Of a DNA stretch of 64,000 bases, positions 42,222 to 50,724 are shown piece after piece. The position numbers and the translations under genes are program-made. Within the stretch, counting starts at the first letter, position 1. Each line of letters starts with the position of its first letter. The stretch lies in contig NZ_JAAZWE010000008.1 of assembly GCF_013185185.1 (NCBI RefSeq), positions 60,705-124,704 of the forward strand, given 5' to 3'. Origin of the DNA: Saccharibacillus endophyticus (GTDB taxonomy: Bacteria > Bacillota > Bacilli > Paenibacillales > Paenibacillaceae). The notes under the pieces were generated by a model that was given only the letters and a program-made list of their open reading frames with translations, had not been told where the DNA came from and did no database searches.

Positions 42222-42560
42222 ATGACCACAAATAAAAACGACAAGTTCAACGCTAGAACGGTTTCTGAAGAAGGAAAAAATACGGTATACCTGAGTGGGG
42301 AACTTGATTTATCCGTAGCACCGGATTTTCGTCTTGTCATGGAGCCGCTAGTAGGGGATTCCGAGGTCGACTTGGCCATCAATTTGAAAGAATTGAAGTA
42401 TATCGACAGTACGGGGATTGGGATTCTGTTGTCCATTTTGAAAGCACGGCATTCCGCGAACGCTTCGTTCAGCGTAGAAGAAGTGCCGACACAAATTCAA
42501 AAGCTGTTCGACATGACAGGCATCGCCAAATTTTTTGAACCCCAAGAGAATTCCCAATAG
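42222..42560 (+). CDS. rsbV: Anti-sigma factor antagonist RsbV
   Basis: 112-residue STAS-domain protein. Start ATG 42222; GGGAGA touches the in-frame ATG at 42216, so the later start has better spacing. The phosphorylatable Ser63 in LKYIDSTGIGILL is in place, and the N-terminal VYLSGELDLSVAPDF strand is typical. Unphosphorylated RsbV binds RsbW and frees SigB; the PP2C protein upstream would dephosphorylate it. It is followed after 18 bp by rsbW. Confidence 0.92.
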   Translation: MTTNKNDKFNARTVSEEGKNTVYLSGELDLSVAPDFRLVMEPLVGDSEVDLAINLKELKYIDSTGIGILLSILKARHSANASFSVEEVPTQIQKLFDMTGIAKFFEPQENSQ

Positions 42561-42578
42561 GAAAGGATCGAACAACGC

Positions 42579-43034
42579 ATGAAAGCAGATCAAACCGTTA
42601 CCCTCAACTTACCGGCTACCGCCGACTACGTGGATATTGTACGGCTGAACCTGTACGGCATCGCGTCCAAGATGGGCTTTTCCTATGAAGACATCGAGGA
42701 TATGAAAGTTGCCGTTTCGGAAGCTTGCAATAACTCAGTTTTATATGCGTATGGACAGGAAGGAGGATTAGTGGAAGTTGTCTTTGGCGTTACCAGAGAA
42801 GAACTTACGATTACCGTCAAGGATGAAGGCGTAAGCTTCTCGTTGCCGGGCAACGAACCTTCCGATACTGCCCCTACGTTGCACGACAAAGATTTGCATG
42901 ATGTGGAAATCGGCGGTCTTGGTTTCTATCTGATGCAAGCTCTTATGGACGACGTTAAAGTTGCCAGCGAGAGCGGAAAAGGAACGCAGGTCGTTTTGAC
43001 CAAGCGTCTCACCAGGAGTGAGGAGAAAGTATGA
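42579..43034 (+). CDS. rsbW: Serine kinase / anti-sigma factor RsbW
   Basis: 151-residue GHKL-type kinase with VAVSEACNNSVLYAYG (N box, near residue 43) and KDEGVSFSLPG (G1 box, near 83), and GGLGFYLMQALMDDV (G2 region). It binds SigB and also phosphorylates RsbV. Length equals the usual 150-160. Its stop overlaps the sigB start by 4 bp (ATGA), the translational coupling expected for an anti-sigma/sigma pair. Confidence 0.94.
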   Translation: MKADQTVTLNLPATADYVDIVRLNLYGIASKMGFSYEDIEDMKVAVSEACNNSVLYAYGQEGGLVEVVFGVTREELTITVKDEGVSFSLPGNEPSDTAPTLHDKDLHDVEIGGLGFYLMQALMDDVKVASESGKGTQVVLTKRLTRSEEKV

Positions 43035-43804
43035 ATGATAAAGTGACCCCGCCTGAATCCATGTCCGAAGCGGTGTCCTTGATTTGGGAATATCAGCAGA
43101 CCAAGGACAACGAAATCGCCACGGTACTGATCAAAAAGTATGAACCGATGGTGAAGATGGCCGCAGGCAAGATTGCCAGAAATCGGCCTGATCTTTACGA
43201 AGACTTGTATCAGGTTGGTCAAATGGCATTGATTCGCCTGCTTCAACAGTATGACATTCAATTGGGGATTCCTTTTGAACCCTATGCGATGAAAAGCATG
43301 ATCGGGCACATGAAAAACTTTTTGCGAGACAAATCATGGTACATACAGGTGCCGAGACGAATCAAGGAAAAAGGAGCGCTGGTTCAGCAGGCGATCGACG
43401 AATTGACGGTTCGTCTGGAGCGTTCACCCGATGTCAAAGAAATCGCGCAATATCTTGATTTGAGCGTCGAAGAAACCGTGGAAGTGTTGGCCGGACGCGA
43501 ATGCTACCATTACGTTTCTCTCGATTCTCCGCTTTCTCAAGAGGAAAGCGCGGCAACGCTCGGCGAGTTGATTAGTTCGGACGTCAACGACTACGATACT
43601 GTCGAACGGCGCATGGACCTTCAACAGGCACTTAGCCAGTTGAAGGAGCAGGAGCAGAAAGTTCTGCTGCTCGCCTTCCAGGAAGGTCAGTCGCAGCGTG
43701 CCATCGCGCAAAAGCTTGGCGTTTCCCAAATGAGCGTATCCCGAATTCAAAAACGGGCCACAGAAAAGCTCAAGCAAATCATGTCTAATTCTTCCTCGTT
43801 ATGA
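43031..43804 (+). CDS. sigB: RNA polymerase sigma factor SigB
   Basis: 257-residue sigma-70 group 3 factor of the SigB/SigF/SigG type. Region 2 (PDLYEDLYQVGQMALIRLLQ), region 3 (IKEKGALVQQAIDELTVRLE) and region 4 (SQRAIAQKLGVSQMSVSRIQ) are complete. Directly follows rsbV-rsbW, which identifies it as SigB rather than sporulation SigF. It would direct the general stress regulon; GTTT/GGGTAA-type promoters occur nearby. No rsbX follows: a terminator lies 30 bp after the stop. Many Paenibacillaceae appear to lack SigB, so its presence is worth noting. Confidence 0.93.
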   Translation: MNDKVTPPESMSEAVSLIWEYQQTKDNEIATVLIKKYEPMVKMAAGKIARNRPDLYEDLYQVGQMALIRLLQQYDIQLGIPFEPYAMKSMIGHMKNFLRDKSWYIQVPRRIKEKGALVQQAIDELTVRLERSPDVKEIAQYLDLSVEETVEVLAGRECYHYVSLDSPLSQEESAATLGELISSDVNDYDTVERRMDLQQALSQLKEQEQKVLLLAFQEGQSQRAIAQKLGVSQMSVSRIQKRATEKLKQIMSNSSSL

Positions 43805-43831
43805 AGATAACGATCCAAGTTCATCATAAAA

Positions 43832-43876
43832 TGGCCGGGCCCACTCTTCTTTAGAAGAAGATAGCCCGGCTATTTT
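43832..43876 (+). terminator. Terminator of the rsb-sigB operon
   Basis: TGGCCGGGC pairs with GCCCGGCTA with an inner CTTCTTTAGAAG hairpin, followed by TTTTG. Confidence 0.85.
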
Positions 43877-43897
43877 GCGTTTGGTCATAAATCGGAA

Positions 43898-44317
43898 TCA
43901 AGAACCTCCGCTACGGCCTTCCTGAATCAAGTTTCCGACATAATCGAAGAAATCGCTGACATAAGGAACGCCGAGACTCGCCATGACAGAAGCGATCCAA
44001 GTCAATAAGGCGATAACGACTACAGTGCCGACCGATAAGCCGAGGCCTCTGGCAATACCGGCTGTAAAGTTGGAGATAATGCGTCTTTTCCAGTCGGTAT
44101 AATTTTCGACAAGGTCTTTGAAGTCTCCCTTTTTCAGAGCGACCGAGATATCCTCCAGCTGCTTATTCAAACGGGACACTTCATGACGAAGTTCGAAAGG
44201 GTGATCTTTGGACAAGTCTTGCGGACGAAGCGTGCCGTCATTCGTTCGTTCGTTTTGGTCAATCGTTGCGCTGGCGAAACGATCGCCCGAATTGGGCCTG
44301 GTTTCGGTCTGTGACAT
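43898..44317 (-). CDS. DUF5665-type membrane protein
   Basis: 139 residues. The N-terminal 45 are polar. LRHEVSRLNKQLEDISVALK forms a helix, then WKRRIISNFTAGIARGLGLSVG leads into one membrane helix (about 95-118, VVVIALLTWIASVMAS). This pattern matches DUF5665. Function unknown; probably a single-pass membrane protein. It converges with sigB and lies beside other stress genes. The SD on the minus strand (GGGGA) is weak and 8 bp from the ATG. Confidence 0.75.
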   Translation of the reverse strand: MSQTETRPNSGDRFASATIDQNERTNDGTLRPQDLSKDHPFELRHEVSRLNKQLEDISVALKKGDFKDLVENYTDWKRRIISNFTAGIARGLGLSVGTVVVIALLTWIASVMASLGVPYVSDFFDYVGNLIQEGRSGGS

Positions 44318-44410
44318 GGAAATCCCCGCTTTCGTTTATGTGGTCTGGATGTGCTTTCGTTTCGCGGCATTCGGATCGAGTTGCGTAAAAGAAAAAGATA
44401 AGAGTTCGAT

Positions 44411-44440
44411 AAAAAAAGCCGGCTGAAACAGCCGGCTTTT
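44411..44440. terminator. Terminator of the YtxH-like gene
   Basis: AAAAAAAGCCGGCTG-AAA-CAGCCGGCTTTT; symmetrical, so it also can act on the plus strand. Confidence 0.85.
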
Positions 44441-44457
44441 AGCGAGATTCCGTAGAA

Positions 44458-45027
44458 TTACAGAACAGGTTTTTCGCCTGTTGGCGATCCGGAGTTCAAC
44501 GATTTGACTTCGTTCTTCGTTTCTTCCGCCTTCTCAGCCGTTTCCTTCATGATTTCCTTATCCGCTTTTGCGGCTTCGTTCGCCACGTCCGCGGAAGCGG
44601 ATTTCACCGTCTCGCCGACATCGGCGGAAGCGTCTTTCACGGATTCGGCAACGTCGGCACCGTTTTTGCGTACCGATTGCACGACATTGGAAGTCTTTTC
44701 GGATACCGATTGAGCCAGCGTCGTCGCTTTGTCGCTTACGACTTCGGCTGCGGCCTTCGCTTTATCGCTAACTGCCGCAGTGGCCGTTTTGGCTTTTTCG
44801 CTTACCACCGTAGCCGTGTCTTTGGCTTTGAGGCCGATCGTGCTTGCCGCGCCTTTTGTTTTGTCCGTAGCGGCACCGATTTGATCGGAAATATCGCTGC
44901 GAAGGTCGCGTCCCGGTTTAGGAGCGAACAGCAGGGCTGCCGCCGCGCCGATCAAACCGCCGATCAACAAGCCTTTCGTGAAAGTGGAACCGCTTTGCAT
45001 CGGATACTCTTTTTCTGCTTCGTTCAT
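44458..45027 (-). CDS. YtxH-like stress protein with LEA-type 11-residue repeats
   Basis: 189 residues. Residues 14-36 are a Gly/Ala-rich membrane or glycine-zipper segment (FTKGLLIGGLIGAAAALLFA) followed by PKPGRDLR, the YtxH signature. From about residue 66 to 175 the chain consists of about ten tandem 11-residue units of the type KAKxxxxxVSD, an amphipathic Ala/Lys/Asp/Val pattern like LEA group 3 proteins. B. subtilis YtxH is SigB/SigH controlled. Likely role is membrane or protein protection under stress, by inference. GGAGTGAT precedes the ATG. A terminator follows. Confidence 0.85.
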   Translation of the reverse strand: MNEAEKEYPMQSGSTFTKGLLIGGLIGAAAALLFAPKPGRDLRSDISDQIGAATDKTKGAASTIGLKAKDTATVVSEKAKTATAAVSDKAKAAAEVVSDKATTLAQSVSEKTSNVVQSVRKNGADVAESVKDASADVGETVKSASADVANEAAKADKEIMKETAEKAEETKNEVKSLNSGSPTGEKPVL

Positions 45028-45128
45028 GAATAATCACTCCTTAAATTAGTCGTAAAATCAATATTGGGTCGTGCGGCCGGTTACAGGTACGGGCCGAATC
45101 GTTCCAAGATGTTTTGAAGATCTTGCTT

Positions 45129-45386
45129 CTAAGCTGCGCGTCTGAACAATCTGGAGACAAGTCCGAGAACCAGAACGAAAATCGCGGTACCGAGTACGGC
45201 GGGGATAATGGCAAAATCCGCGATCGTCGGTCCGAAACCGCCGAATAACGAATTTCCGATCCATGAACCCGCGAAGCCGGCAACTGCTGCACCTATGATT
45301 CCGCCCGGCATCATGTTATCCGCCAGCGCGTTTCCGATAAATCCGATAACGATCGCCATGATCAGGCTGATGACCAGCCCCCACAT
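45129..45386 (-). CDS. GlsB/YeaQ/YmgE family stress membrane protein
   Basis: 85 residues from ATG 45386; GGAGGTGA is 6 bp upstream, while it overlaps the alternative GTG at 45395. Three hydrophobic segments with the family signature PGGIIGAAVAGFAGSWIGN and FAIIPAVLGTAIFVLVLGLV. Members are often called transglycosylase-associated proteins and are stress-induced, with no shown enzyme activity. It is upstream of the YtxH-like gene on the same strand (101-bp gap) and may share its transcript. Confidence 0.88.
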   Translation of the reverse strand: MWGLVISLIMAIVIGFIGNALADNMMPGGIIGAAVAGFAGSWIGNSLFGGFGPTIADFAIIPAVLGTAIFVLVLGLVSRLFRRAA

Positions 45387-45548
45387 CCCGCTCACCTCCG
45401 TTCCAATGCTTTCCGCGTGCGAACTGCGTGTATCCGGATGACTGCGCCGCCGCTCTTAATTGCTATATAAACGTCACCTTTCCCGCTGAAACAGGAAAGC
45501 AGGCACGTCATAGAGCGGATTAACGTCGAACCGGCAGTTTGCGCAAAA

Positions 45549-45598
45549 GCAAAAGCCCGGACTTTTGCTCAAAAACGAGCACAAAAGGCCGGGCTTGA
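45549..45598 (-). terminator. Terminator of the UPF0435 gene
   Basis: AAGCCCGG-CTTTTGCTC pairs with GAGC-AAAAGGCCGGGCTT; T-rich on the minus strand. Confidence 0.82.
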
Positions 45599-45639
45599 CG
45601 AAAGATGCGGATTCTAAGAAGTTTAGGGCACTTTCACGC

Positions 45640-45864
45640 TTATTTCCTACGCAGACGACCCAGTTCGGAAGCGATTGCTTCAACTTCGGAAATACTGAGA
45701 GAAGGTTTGTTCATGATCAAATCATATACGTCAAAAATATCATCGTACTGGTCGACCGAAAACGAAGACGGCTGCATTGCCGATCCGGACGCCATGCGAA
45801 GCTTATTTTTGATTTCTTCGATCATGTACTCCACATTTTCCTGAGTTTTGTTGGACAAATCCAT
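45640..45864 (-). CDS. UPF0435 / DUF1128 family protein (YfkK-like)
   Basis: 74 residues from ATG 45864, with AAGGAG 7 bp upstream on the minus strand; a longer frame to 45957 has no site. MDLSNKTQENVEYMIEEIKN and the C-terminal PSLSISEVEAIASELGRLR are the conserved ends of the UPF0435 family. Small acidic helical cytoplasmic protein, function unknown. It has its own terminator. Confidence 0.85.
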   Translation of the reverse strand: MDLSNKTQENVEYMIEEIKNKLRMASGSAMQPSSFSVDQYDDIFDVYDLIMNKPSLSISEVEAIASELGRLRRK

Positions 45865-46082
45865 GTGTAATCTCCTTCCGGCAGACAATTCGTCGAGGAG
45901 ACTGTGCGCTTTCTTTACCTTGGAGATCGGAAAAAATACGCGGCTTCGACGGCTCATGATTCCTCATTGTAGCACGAACCGACTGCCGACTCATCCTTTT
46001 TTGCAGAAACCCCTACAAGTGCGATAAAATCGAAGTGCGATCTTTATGTAAGGGAAGACAGTGTAAGAGGTGAGAATGAATA

Positions 46083-46643
46083 GTGAGCATCAGCGAATCG
46101 GTATGGGCTCAAACCGGCGAGGAAAGACGGGGTGATCGTTTTGCGGATTTCCGTGAGCTCTTCGCGGAAATCGCAGCATGTTATCGCCCGGACGAACTTC
46201 TATTTTTATGTATAGGTACGGACCGTTCCAGCGGCGATGCTTTCGGTCCGCTTTTGGGCAGCCGACTCAAAGCCGCAGGATTTCCGAATGTCGTGGGCAC
46301 ATTGGAAAAACTTTGCGACGCGAACAATCTGGAGGAACTCGTATCTTCGCTGCCGGACGGTTTGACGATCGTCGCTTGCGACGCCTGTCTGGGAAAACCG
46401 GGATCGGTCGGGAAACTATTGGCGACCCGAACGGCATTGACGCCGGCAGGGTCGATGAAAGGCTCGTTTGCTCCGGTAGGCGACTACAGCATCGCGGCGG
46501 TCGTTAACAGTCATGGTCCTAAGCCTTATCAAGCGTTGCAAACGGCATCGCTAGGACTGGTTTTACAGCTTGTCGAACAGACCGCGGAGGCCGCGAAACG
46601 ATCATTCGGCATGAATCCGCGGATTGAAATTTCGGAAGCGTAA
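46083..46643 (+). CDS. YyaC-like spore protease family protein
   Basis: 186 residues. GTG start at 46083, with GAGGTGAG 8 bp upstream; a TGA two codons earlier in the same frame rules out an earlier start. LLFLCIGTDRSSGDAFGPLLGSRL, LEKLCDANNLEELV and VACDACLGKPGSVG are characteristic of YyaC, related in fold to the germination protease GPR. YyaC genes are known from spore-formers only, which is direct evidence that this organism sporulates. The substrate is unknown. Confidence 0.85.
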   Translation: MSISESVWAQTGEERRGDRFADFRELFAEIAACYRPDELLFLCIGTDRSSGDAFGPLLGSRLKAAGFPNVVGTLEKLCDANNLEELVSSLPDGLTIVACDACLGKPGSVGKLLATRTALTPAGSMKGSFAPVGDYSIAAVVNSHGPKPYQALQTASLGLVLQLVEQTAEAAKRSFGMNPRIEISEA

Positions 46644-46675
46644 GCGGATAAACGATAAAGAAAGAAGGCGTTGAT

Positions 46676-47461
46676 ATGCAACGAAAGCAACAGACGGGTC
46701 TTCCGATTCGTTACGCGGATCGGGGAGAAGGCCCTGTGTTGGTGCTGCTGCACGGTTTTGTGGGCAGCGCGGATTACTGGGAGAGAGTCGTGCCGATGCT
46801 GGAAGGACATTTTCGCTGCATCGTGCCGGATTTGCTGGGCCACGGCGAATCGGAAGCTCCGACAGGTCCTTATACGATTGAGCAGTTGGCAGACGGAGTA
46901 TTGAAGCTGCTCGACGGGCTCGACATCGAACAAGCGGTATTGCTGGGCCATTCCATGGGCGGCTACACGGCATTATCGTTTGCGGAGCGTTACCTGGAAC
47001 GGCTGCGGGCCTTCGGATTGGTACACTCTATGCCGTTACCCGATGACGAGGCCGGAAAAGAAAAGCGTACAGCGGTTGCCGAACGCGTGCTGCGTGAAGG
47101 CACGAAACCTTTTGTCGAACAATCCGCGCCTAATTGGTTTGCTCCGAACGCCGCGGCGCGCATGCCTGCCGAGCTGGATCGCGTCCTGCAAATCGGTTAT
47201 GACACCAAGCCCGAAGGTGCGGCCGGTGCCGCGCTTGCGATGCGGGAACGGCCGGATCGCGGACACGTCATTCGCGAATCGCAGCTCCCGATCCTTTTGA
47301 TTGCGGGCAGCGAAGACGGGATCGCGCCGCCGGAAAAAGCGTTTGCCGCCGAAAATGCTCATACCTCCAAATTCGTGATCGAAGGTTCGGGGCACATGAG
47401 CTTGTTTGAAGCGCCGCAGGAATTAGCCCGCCACATTGCTTCATTTGCCGAAAGTTTGTAG
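46676..47461 (+). CDS. Alpha/beta hydrolase
   Basis: 261 residues. LLHGFVGSADYWE (oxyanion region) near residue 24, nucleophile elbow LLGHSMGGYTAL near residue 88, acid Asp in IAGSEDGIAPP near 224, His in GSGHMSLFE near 243. The length and spacing match MenH-like or esterase members; no MenFD genes are near, so the substrate is open. AAGAAGG precedes the ATG. It is followed 30 bp later by the DUF6483 gene. Confidence 0.87.
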   Translation: MQRKQQTGLPIRYADRGEGPVLVLLHGFVGSADYWERVVPMLEGHFRCIVPDLLGHGESEAPTGPYTIEQLADGVLKLLDGLDIEQAVLLGHSMGGYTALSFAERYLERLRAFGLVHSMPLPDDEAGKEKRTAVAERVLREGTKPFVEQSAPNWFAPNAAARMPAELDRVLQIGYDTKPEGAAGAALAMRERPDRGHVIRESQLPILLIAGSEDGIAPPEKAFAAENAHTSKFVIEGSGHMSLFEAPQELARHIASFAESL

Positions 47462-47491
47462 GACGTTGTCTAACCTAAAGGTGGGATCGGA

Positions 47492-48148
47492 TTGTTAAGA
47501 AAAGACTATTTAACCCGCATGATCGAGGAAATGACCGAAGCCGTAGGAGCAATGCTGGGCTTGCGCCGCGAGCAAAAAAACGAGCAGGCATTGGAAAAAC
47601 TCGACGGCTTGCTGAAGCGCAACTTCCGCATGAGCGAGCAAATGCTGCGGTCCTTACCGCCCGAGGAATTGATTCAGTTATTCCGTCAACGCGAGGGCGT
47701 GGACGCCGAGAGTCTTCAGCTCGTGGCGCGCATGCTGCAAGAAAACGGAGAAATCCGCGAAAACATGGGCGATGAACAAGAAGCCGCGGCTTCCCGAATC
47801 AAAGCGCTGCATTTGTACATGTACGCGGCACTCAACGGGGGCAGTCGGGAACTTGTCGATTATCCGACACGAATTACGGAGCTGTCTGCCTTACTGGAAC
47901 GTTACCGTTTGCCTGCGGATGCCGAGCGGCTTGTCATGCTGTACGAAGAACGCGAAGGCCGCTATGTACAGGCCGAAGACGCGATGTACCGCATGCTGAA
48001 CGCCAGTCCCGAAAATGACCCGAACGCGCTGGAAGAAGGAAGAATGTTTTACGCCAGACTGTCCGGGCTTGAAGCGGATATTCTTCAGGCTGGCGGCTTA
48101 ACCCGTGAAGAACTGGAAGAAGGCATTGAAGCGCTCCAGGATGAATAG
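47492..48148 (+). CDS. DUF6483-type helical protein
   Basis: 218 residues starting with TTG 47492 (AAAGGTGG upstream). The opening LRKDYLTRMIEEMTEAVGAMLGLRR is the conserved DUF6483 start. The whole chain is predicted helical, with TPR-like repeats in the second half (AERLVMLYEEREGRYVQAEDAMYRML). Seen mainly in Bacillota, function unknown. Co-oriented and close to the hydrolase upstream and the methyltransferase downstream. Confidence 0.75.
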   Translation: MLRKDYLTRMIEEMTEAVGAMLGLRREQKNEQALEKLDGLLKRNFRMSEQMLRSLPPEELIQLFRQREGVDAESLQLVARMLQENGEIRENMGDEQEAAASRIKALHLYMYAALNGGSRELVDYPTRITELSALLERYRLPADAERLVMLYEEREGRYVQAEDAMYRMLNASPENDPNALEEGRMFYARLSGLEADILQAGGLTREELEEGIEALQDE

Positions 48149-48223
48149 ACGCATGCAGCCCCAAGTCGGGAAGACACACCGAGAGGATCCCGCGACCATG
48201 CCCGAGAGGATGAGAATCACCCT

Positions 48224-49402
48224 ATGCAAAACATGAACGAACTGCTGAACGCCGTGCTGCCGGAAGGCAAACTGATTACGGCGACCCTCAGCCAACCGCG
48301 GCGAAAAGATGACGAAACGTACAGCAAAGTCGCCGTCAAGCCGCTTATGCTGAAGAATGAACTGCATTACCAACTGGCTTATCATTACGAGAAAAAAGTC
48401 ACGCATGAAAATTTGACGCTTGAACAAGCGTTGCCGCGCATCTCGCTGCTGTTGGAACAGGAAATGCGACAAGGATTGTTCTGCACGCTGGAAGCCGATT
48501 ATCAGGTGCTGGTCAGCAAAAAAGGCAAGCTCGGCATTTTGAAAAAAGCGCCGACCAAAAAGCAGGTCGCCAATTTGGCGCACAACCGCAAAAAAACGTA
48601 TGTGCTGGAGGAGGGCGAAGCCGTTCCTTTCCTGGTCGAGTTGGGGGTCATGAACGACAAAGGCCGCGTGCTCGCCGCCAAATACGACAAGTTCCGGCAG
48701 ATCAACCGATTCCTTGAGATGGTAAGGGACATTTTGCCCGCCCTGCCGAAAGACCGCAAACTGACCATCGTCGACTTCGGCTGCGGCAAATCATATCTCA
48801 CCTTCGCGCTGTATCATTATTTGGCCGTGCAGGAAAAGTTCGAGCTGAACGTAGTGGGACTCGACCTGAAAGCAGACGTTATCGAGCATTGCGAATCGCT
48901 AGCCCGGACGCTGAACTATGACGGTTTGCATTTCCGCATCGGCGATATCGCCGATTACGACGAGTTCGAAGCCGTGGATATGGTGATCACTTTGCATGCC
49001 TGCGACACCGCGACCGACGCGGCTTTGGAAAAAGCGGTACGTTGGGGCGCTTCCGCGATTCTGTCCGTCCCATGCTGTCAGCATGAGCTTTTTTCGCAGG
49101 TGCAAAACGATCTGCTGGAGCCGTTGTTATCGCATGGCATCCTGAAAGAACGTTTTTCGGCGCTCGCGACCGACGCAATCCGCGCCAAGCTGCTCGATAT
49201 CGTCGGGTACAAAACGCAGCTGCTCGAATTTATCGATATGGAGCATACGCCGAAAAACATCCTGATCCGCGCGGTCAAATCGGACGGTCAGGATACGGCG
49301 GCCCTATGGCGCGAGTACGAAGCGTTCCGCGCCTTCCTCGGTGCTTCTCCGTATTTGGAGAAAGCGCTAAGCGATCGTTTGCCTGCTCCTTCGAAGGTCT
49401 GA
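48224..49402 (+). CDS. SAM-dependent methyltransferase (Methyltransf_32/METTL25-like)
   Basis: 392 residues. Residues 1-165 are a unique N-terminal domain with VSKKGKLGILKKAPTKKQVA (RNA-binding guess from charge). The Rossmann methyltransferase follows: LTIVDFGCGKSYLTFALYHYL (motif I, near residue 182), VVGLDLKADVIEHCE, then ITLHACDTATDAAL and ILSVPCCQHELFSQ. The LHACDTATD and PCCQHEL motifs define the Methyltransf_32 family, several members of which modify RNA. Substrate is not known. The ATG has GAGAGGATG upstream. Confidence 0.85.
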   Translation: MQNMNELLNAVLPEGKLITATLSQPRRKDDETYSKVAVKPLMLKNELHYQLAYHYEKKVTHENLTLEQALPRISLLLEQEMRQGLFCTLEADYQVLVSKKGKLGILKKAPTKKQVANLAHNRKKTYVLEEGEAVPFLVELGVMNDKGRVLAAKYDKFRQINRFLEMVRDILPALPKDRKLTIVDFGCGKSYLTFALYHYLAVQEKFELNVVGLDLKADVIEHCESLARTLNYDGLHFRIGDIADYDEFEAVDMVITLHACDTATDAALEKAVRWGASAILSVPCCQHELFSQVQNDLLEPLLSHGILKERFSALATDAIRAKLLDIVGYKTQLLEFIDMEHTPKNILIRAVKSDGQDTAALWREYEAFRAFLGASPYLEKALSDRLPAPSKV

Positions 49403-49490
49403 AAGTCGTCCGTCAGTAAAAGTTAAGCCTGCGCGCCGCCGTCCGGATTTTTTGCGTTCGGCGCGATAAGCAGAGGAAAGAGGGAACACG

Positions 49491-50105
49491 GTGAGTTTTA
49501 TTTCGGATATCGTTTCGCAGCTTTTTGCATGGATTCAAGGGTTGGGTTACTTCGGCATCATGTTCGGCTTGATGGTCGAAGTCATTCCCAGCGAGATCGT
49601 TTTGGCTTACGGAGGATTTCTGGTCTACTCGGGAGATATCAACTTCTGGGGAGCCGTATTGTTCGGGACGATCGGCGGCGTGTTTGCCCAGTTGTTCATT
49701 TATTGGATCAGCCGTTACGGCGGTCGTCCTGTATTGAATCGGTTCGGCAAATACATTTTTATCAAAGAATCGCACATCGATCATGCGGAGTCATGGTTTA
49801 ATAAGTACGGAGCCGGCATTATCTTCAGCGGTCGTTTTATCCCGGTTGTTCGGCATGCGATCTCTATTCCCGCGGGCTTGGCCAAGATGCCTACCTGGCG
49901 CTTTACGGTTCTGACGACATTGGCCGTTATTCCATGGTCTATCTTGTTTGTGTTCTTGGGCTATCAGCTTGGCGGACAATGGGAGCATATCGACGAAAAA
50001 GCGGCGCCTTATGTGGTACCGATCATTTTGGGAGCCGTATTCCTGATGTTGGTGTATCTGATCGTCAAAGCGGTCCTGACCCGTCGAAAAAAAGCCAGAG
50101 TTTAA
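49491..50105 (+). CDS. DedA family membrane protein
   Basis: 204 residues, GTG start with AGAGGGAA 7 bp upstream. Four to five membrane helices and the DedA/SNARE-associated signature: FGLMVEVIPSEIVLAYGGFL (with the conserved Glu), GGRPVLNRFGKYIFI, and FSGRFIPVVRHAISIPAGLA with the conserved Arg. DedA proteins flip phospholipids or undecaprenyl phosphate across the membrane. Precise substrate unknown. Confidence 0.9.
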   Translation: MSFISDIVSQLFAWIQGLGYFGIMFGLMVEVIPSEIVLAYGGFLVYSGDINFWGAVLFGTIGGVFAQLFIYWISRYGGRPVLNRFGKYIFIKESHIDHAESWFNKYGAGIIFSGRFIPVVRHAISIPAGLAKMPTWRFTVLTTLAVIPWSILFVFLGYQLGGQWEHIDEKAAPYVVPIILGAVFLMLVYLIVKAVLTRRKKARV

Positions 50106-50153
50106 TCCGCGTCCTTGACCGATACCCATACAATAAAGAAAAGAGGGAACCAT

Positions 50154-50723
50154 ATGAGCAAATCGAATTTGAAATCCCGATTCGGAACAGGATTGACCCC
50201 GCAAGGCTTTATCGACTCCATGGAGAAAAACAAAGAAACGTTCGAAGCGGGCTACCGCGATTTTACTTGGAAAAAGGACGAGGACCGACTCTTCTTCGAA
50301 AGTTTGCGCTCGCGCACCGATCTGAGAACGATCATTTTGGCGGCTGACTGGTGCGGCGACGTCGCGCGCAACGTGCCTGTCGTGTTCCGGGTTTTGGAGA
50401 CTGGCGATATTCCCGTGGACGTTTTGATTTTGGAACAGAACTTCGATCTGATGGACGAATATCTGACGATGGGCGGCCGCTCCGTGCCGATCGTAATCTT
50501 CGCGAATGAAGAAGGCGAACCTTTGCTGCAATGGGGACCGCGTCCGGAGAAAGTTCAAGAGCTGATGCGCAAGTTCAAAGCAGAGAATCCGGACCGCGAA
50601 GCTGCGGACTATGCGGATAACATGAAAGTCGTCCGCGAGCAGATGATGGAGCGTTACGGGGAAGGCACGTCCATTCATGAAGTGATCGTGCACGAACTGC
50701 GTACGCTTCTGTCGGAGGTCTAA
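50154..50723 (+). CDS. Thioredoxin-family protein with a single active-site Cys
   Basis: 189 residues from ATG 50154 (AGAGGGA 7 bp upstream). A thioredoxin-fold segment has ILAADWCGDVARNVP in the place of the WCxxC motif: only the first Cys remains and Asp follows Gly. The cis-Pro region GRSVPIVIFANEEGE is present. A family of such thioredoxin-like proteins is common in Bacillota. Disulfide reduction by the usual two-Cys mechanism is not possible, so it may be a chaperone or bacillithiol-linked protein. The stop lies two bases before the MBL gene start. Confidence 0.78.
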   Translation: MSKSNLKSRFGTGLTPQGFIDSMEKNKETFEAGYRDFTWKKDEDRLFFESLRSRTDLRTIILAADWCGDVARNVPVVFRVLETGDIPVDVLILEQNFDLMDEYLTMGGRSVPIVIFANEEGEPLLQWGPRPEKVQELMRKFKAENPDREAADYADNMKVVREQMMERYGEGTSIHEVIVHELRTLLSEV

Positions 50724-50724
50724 C

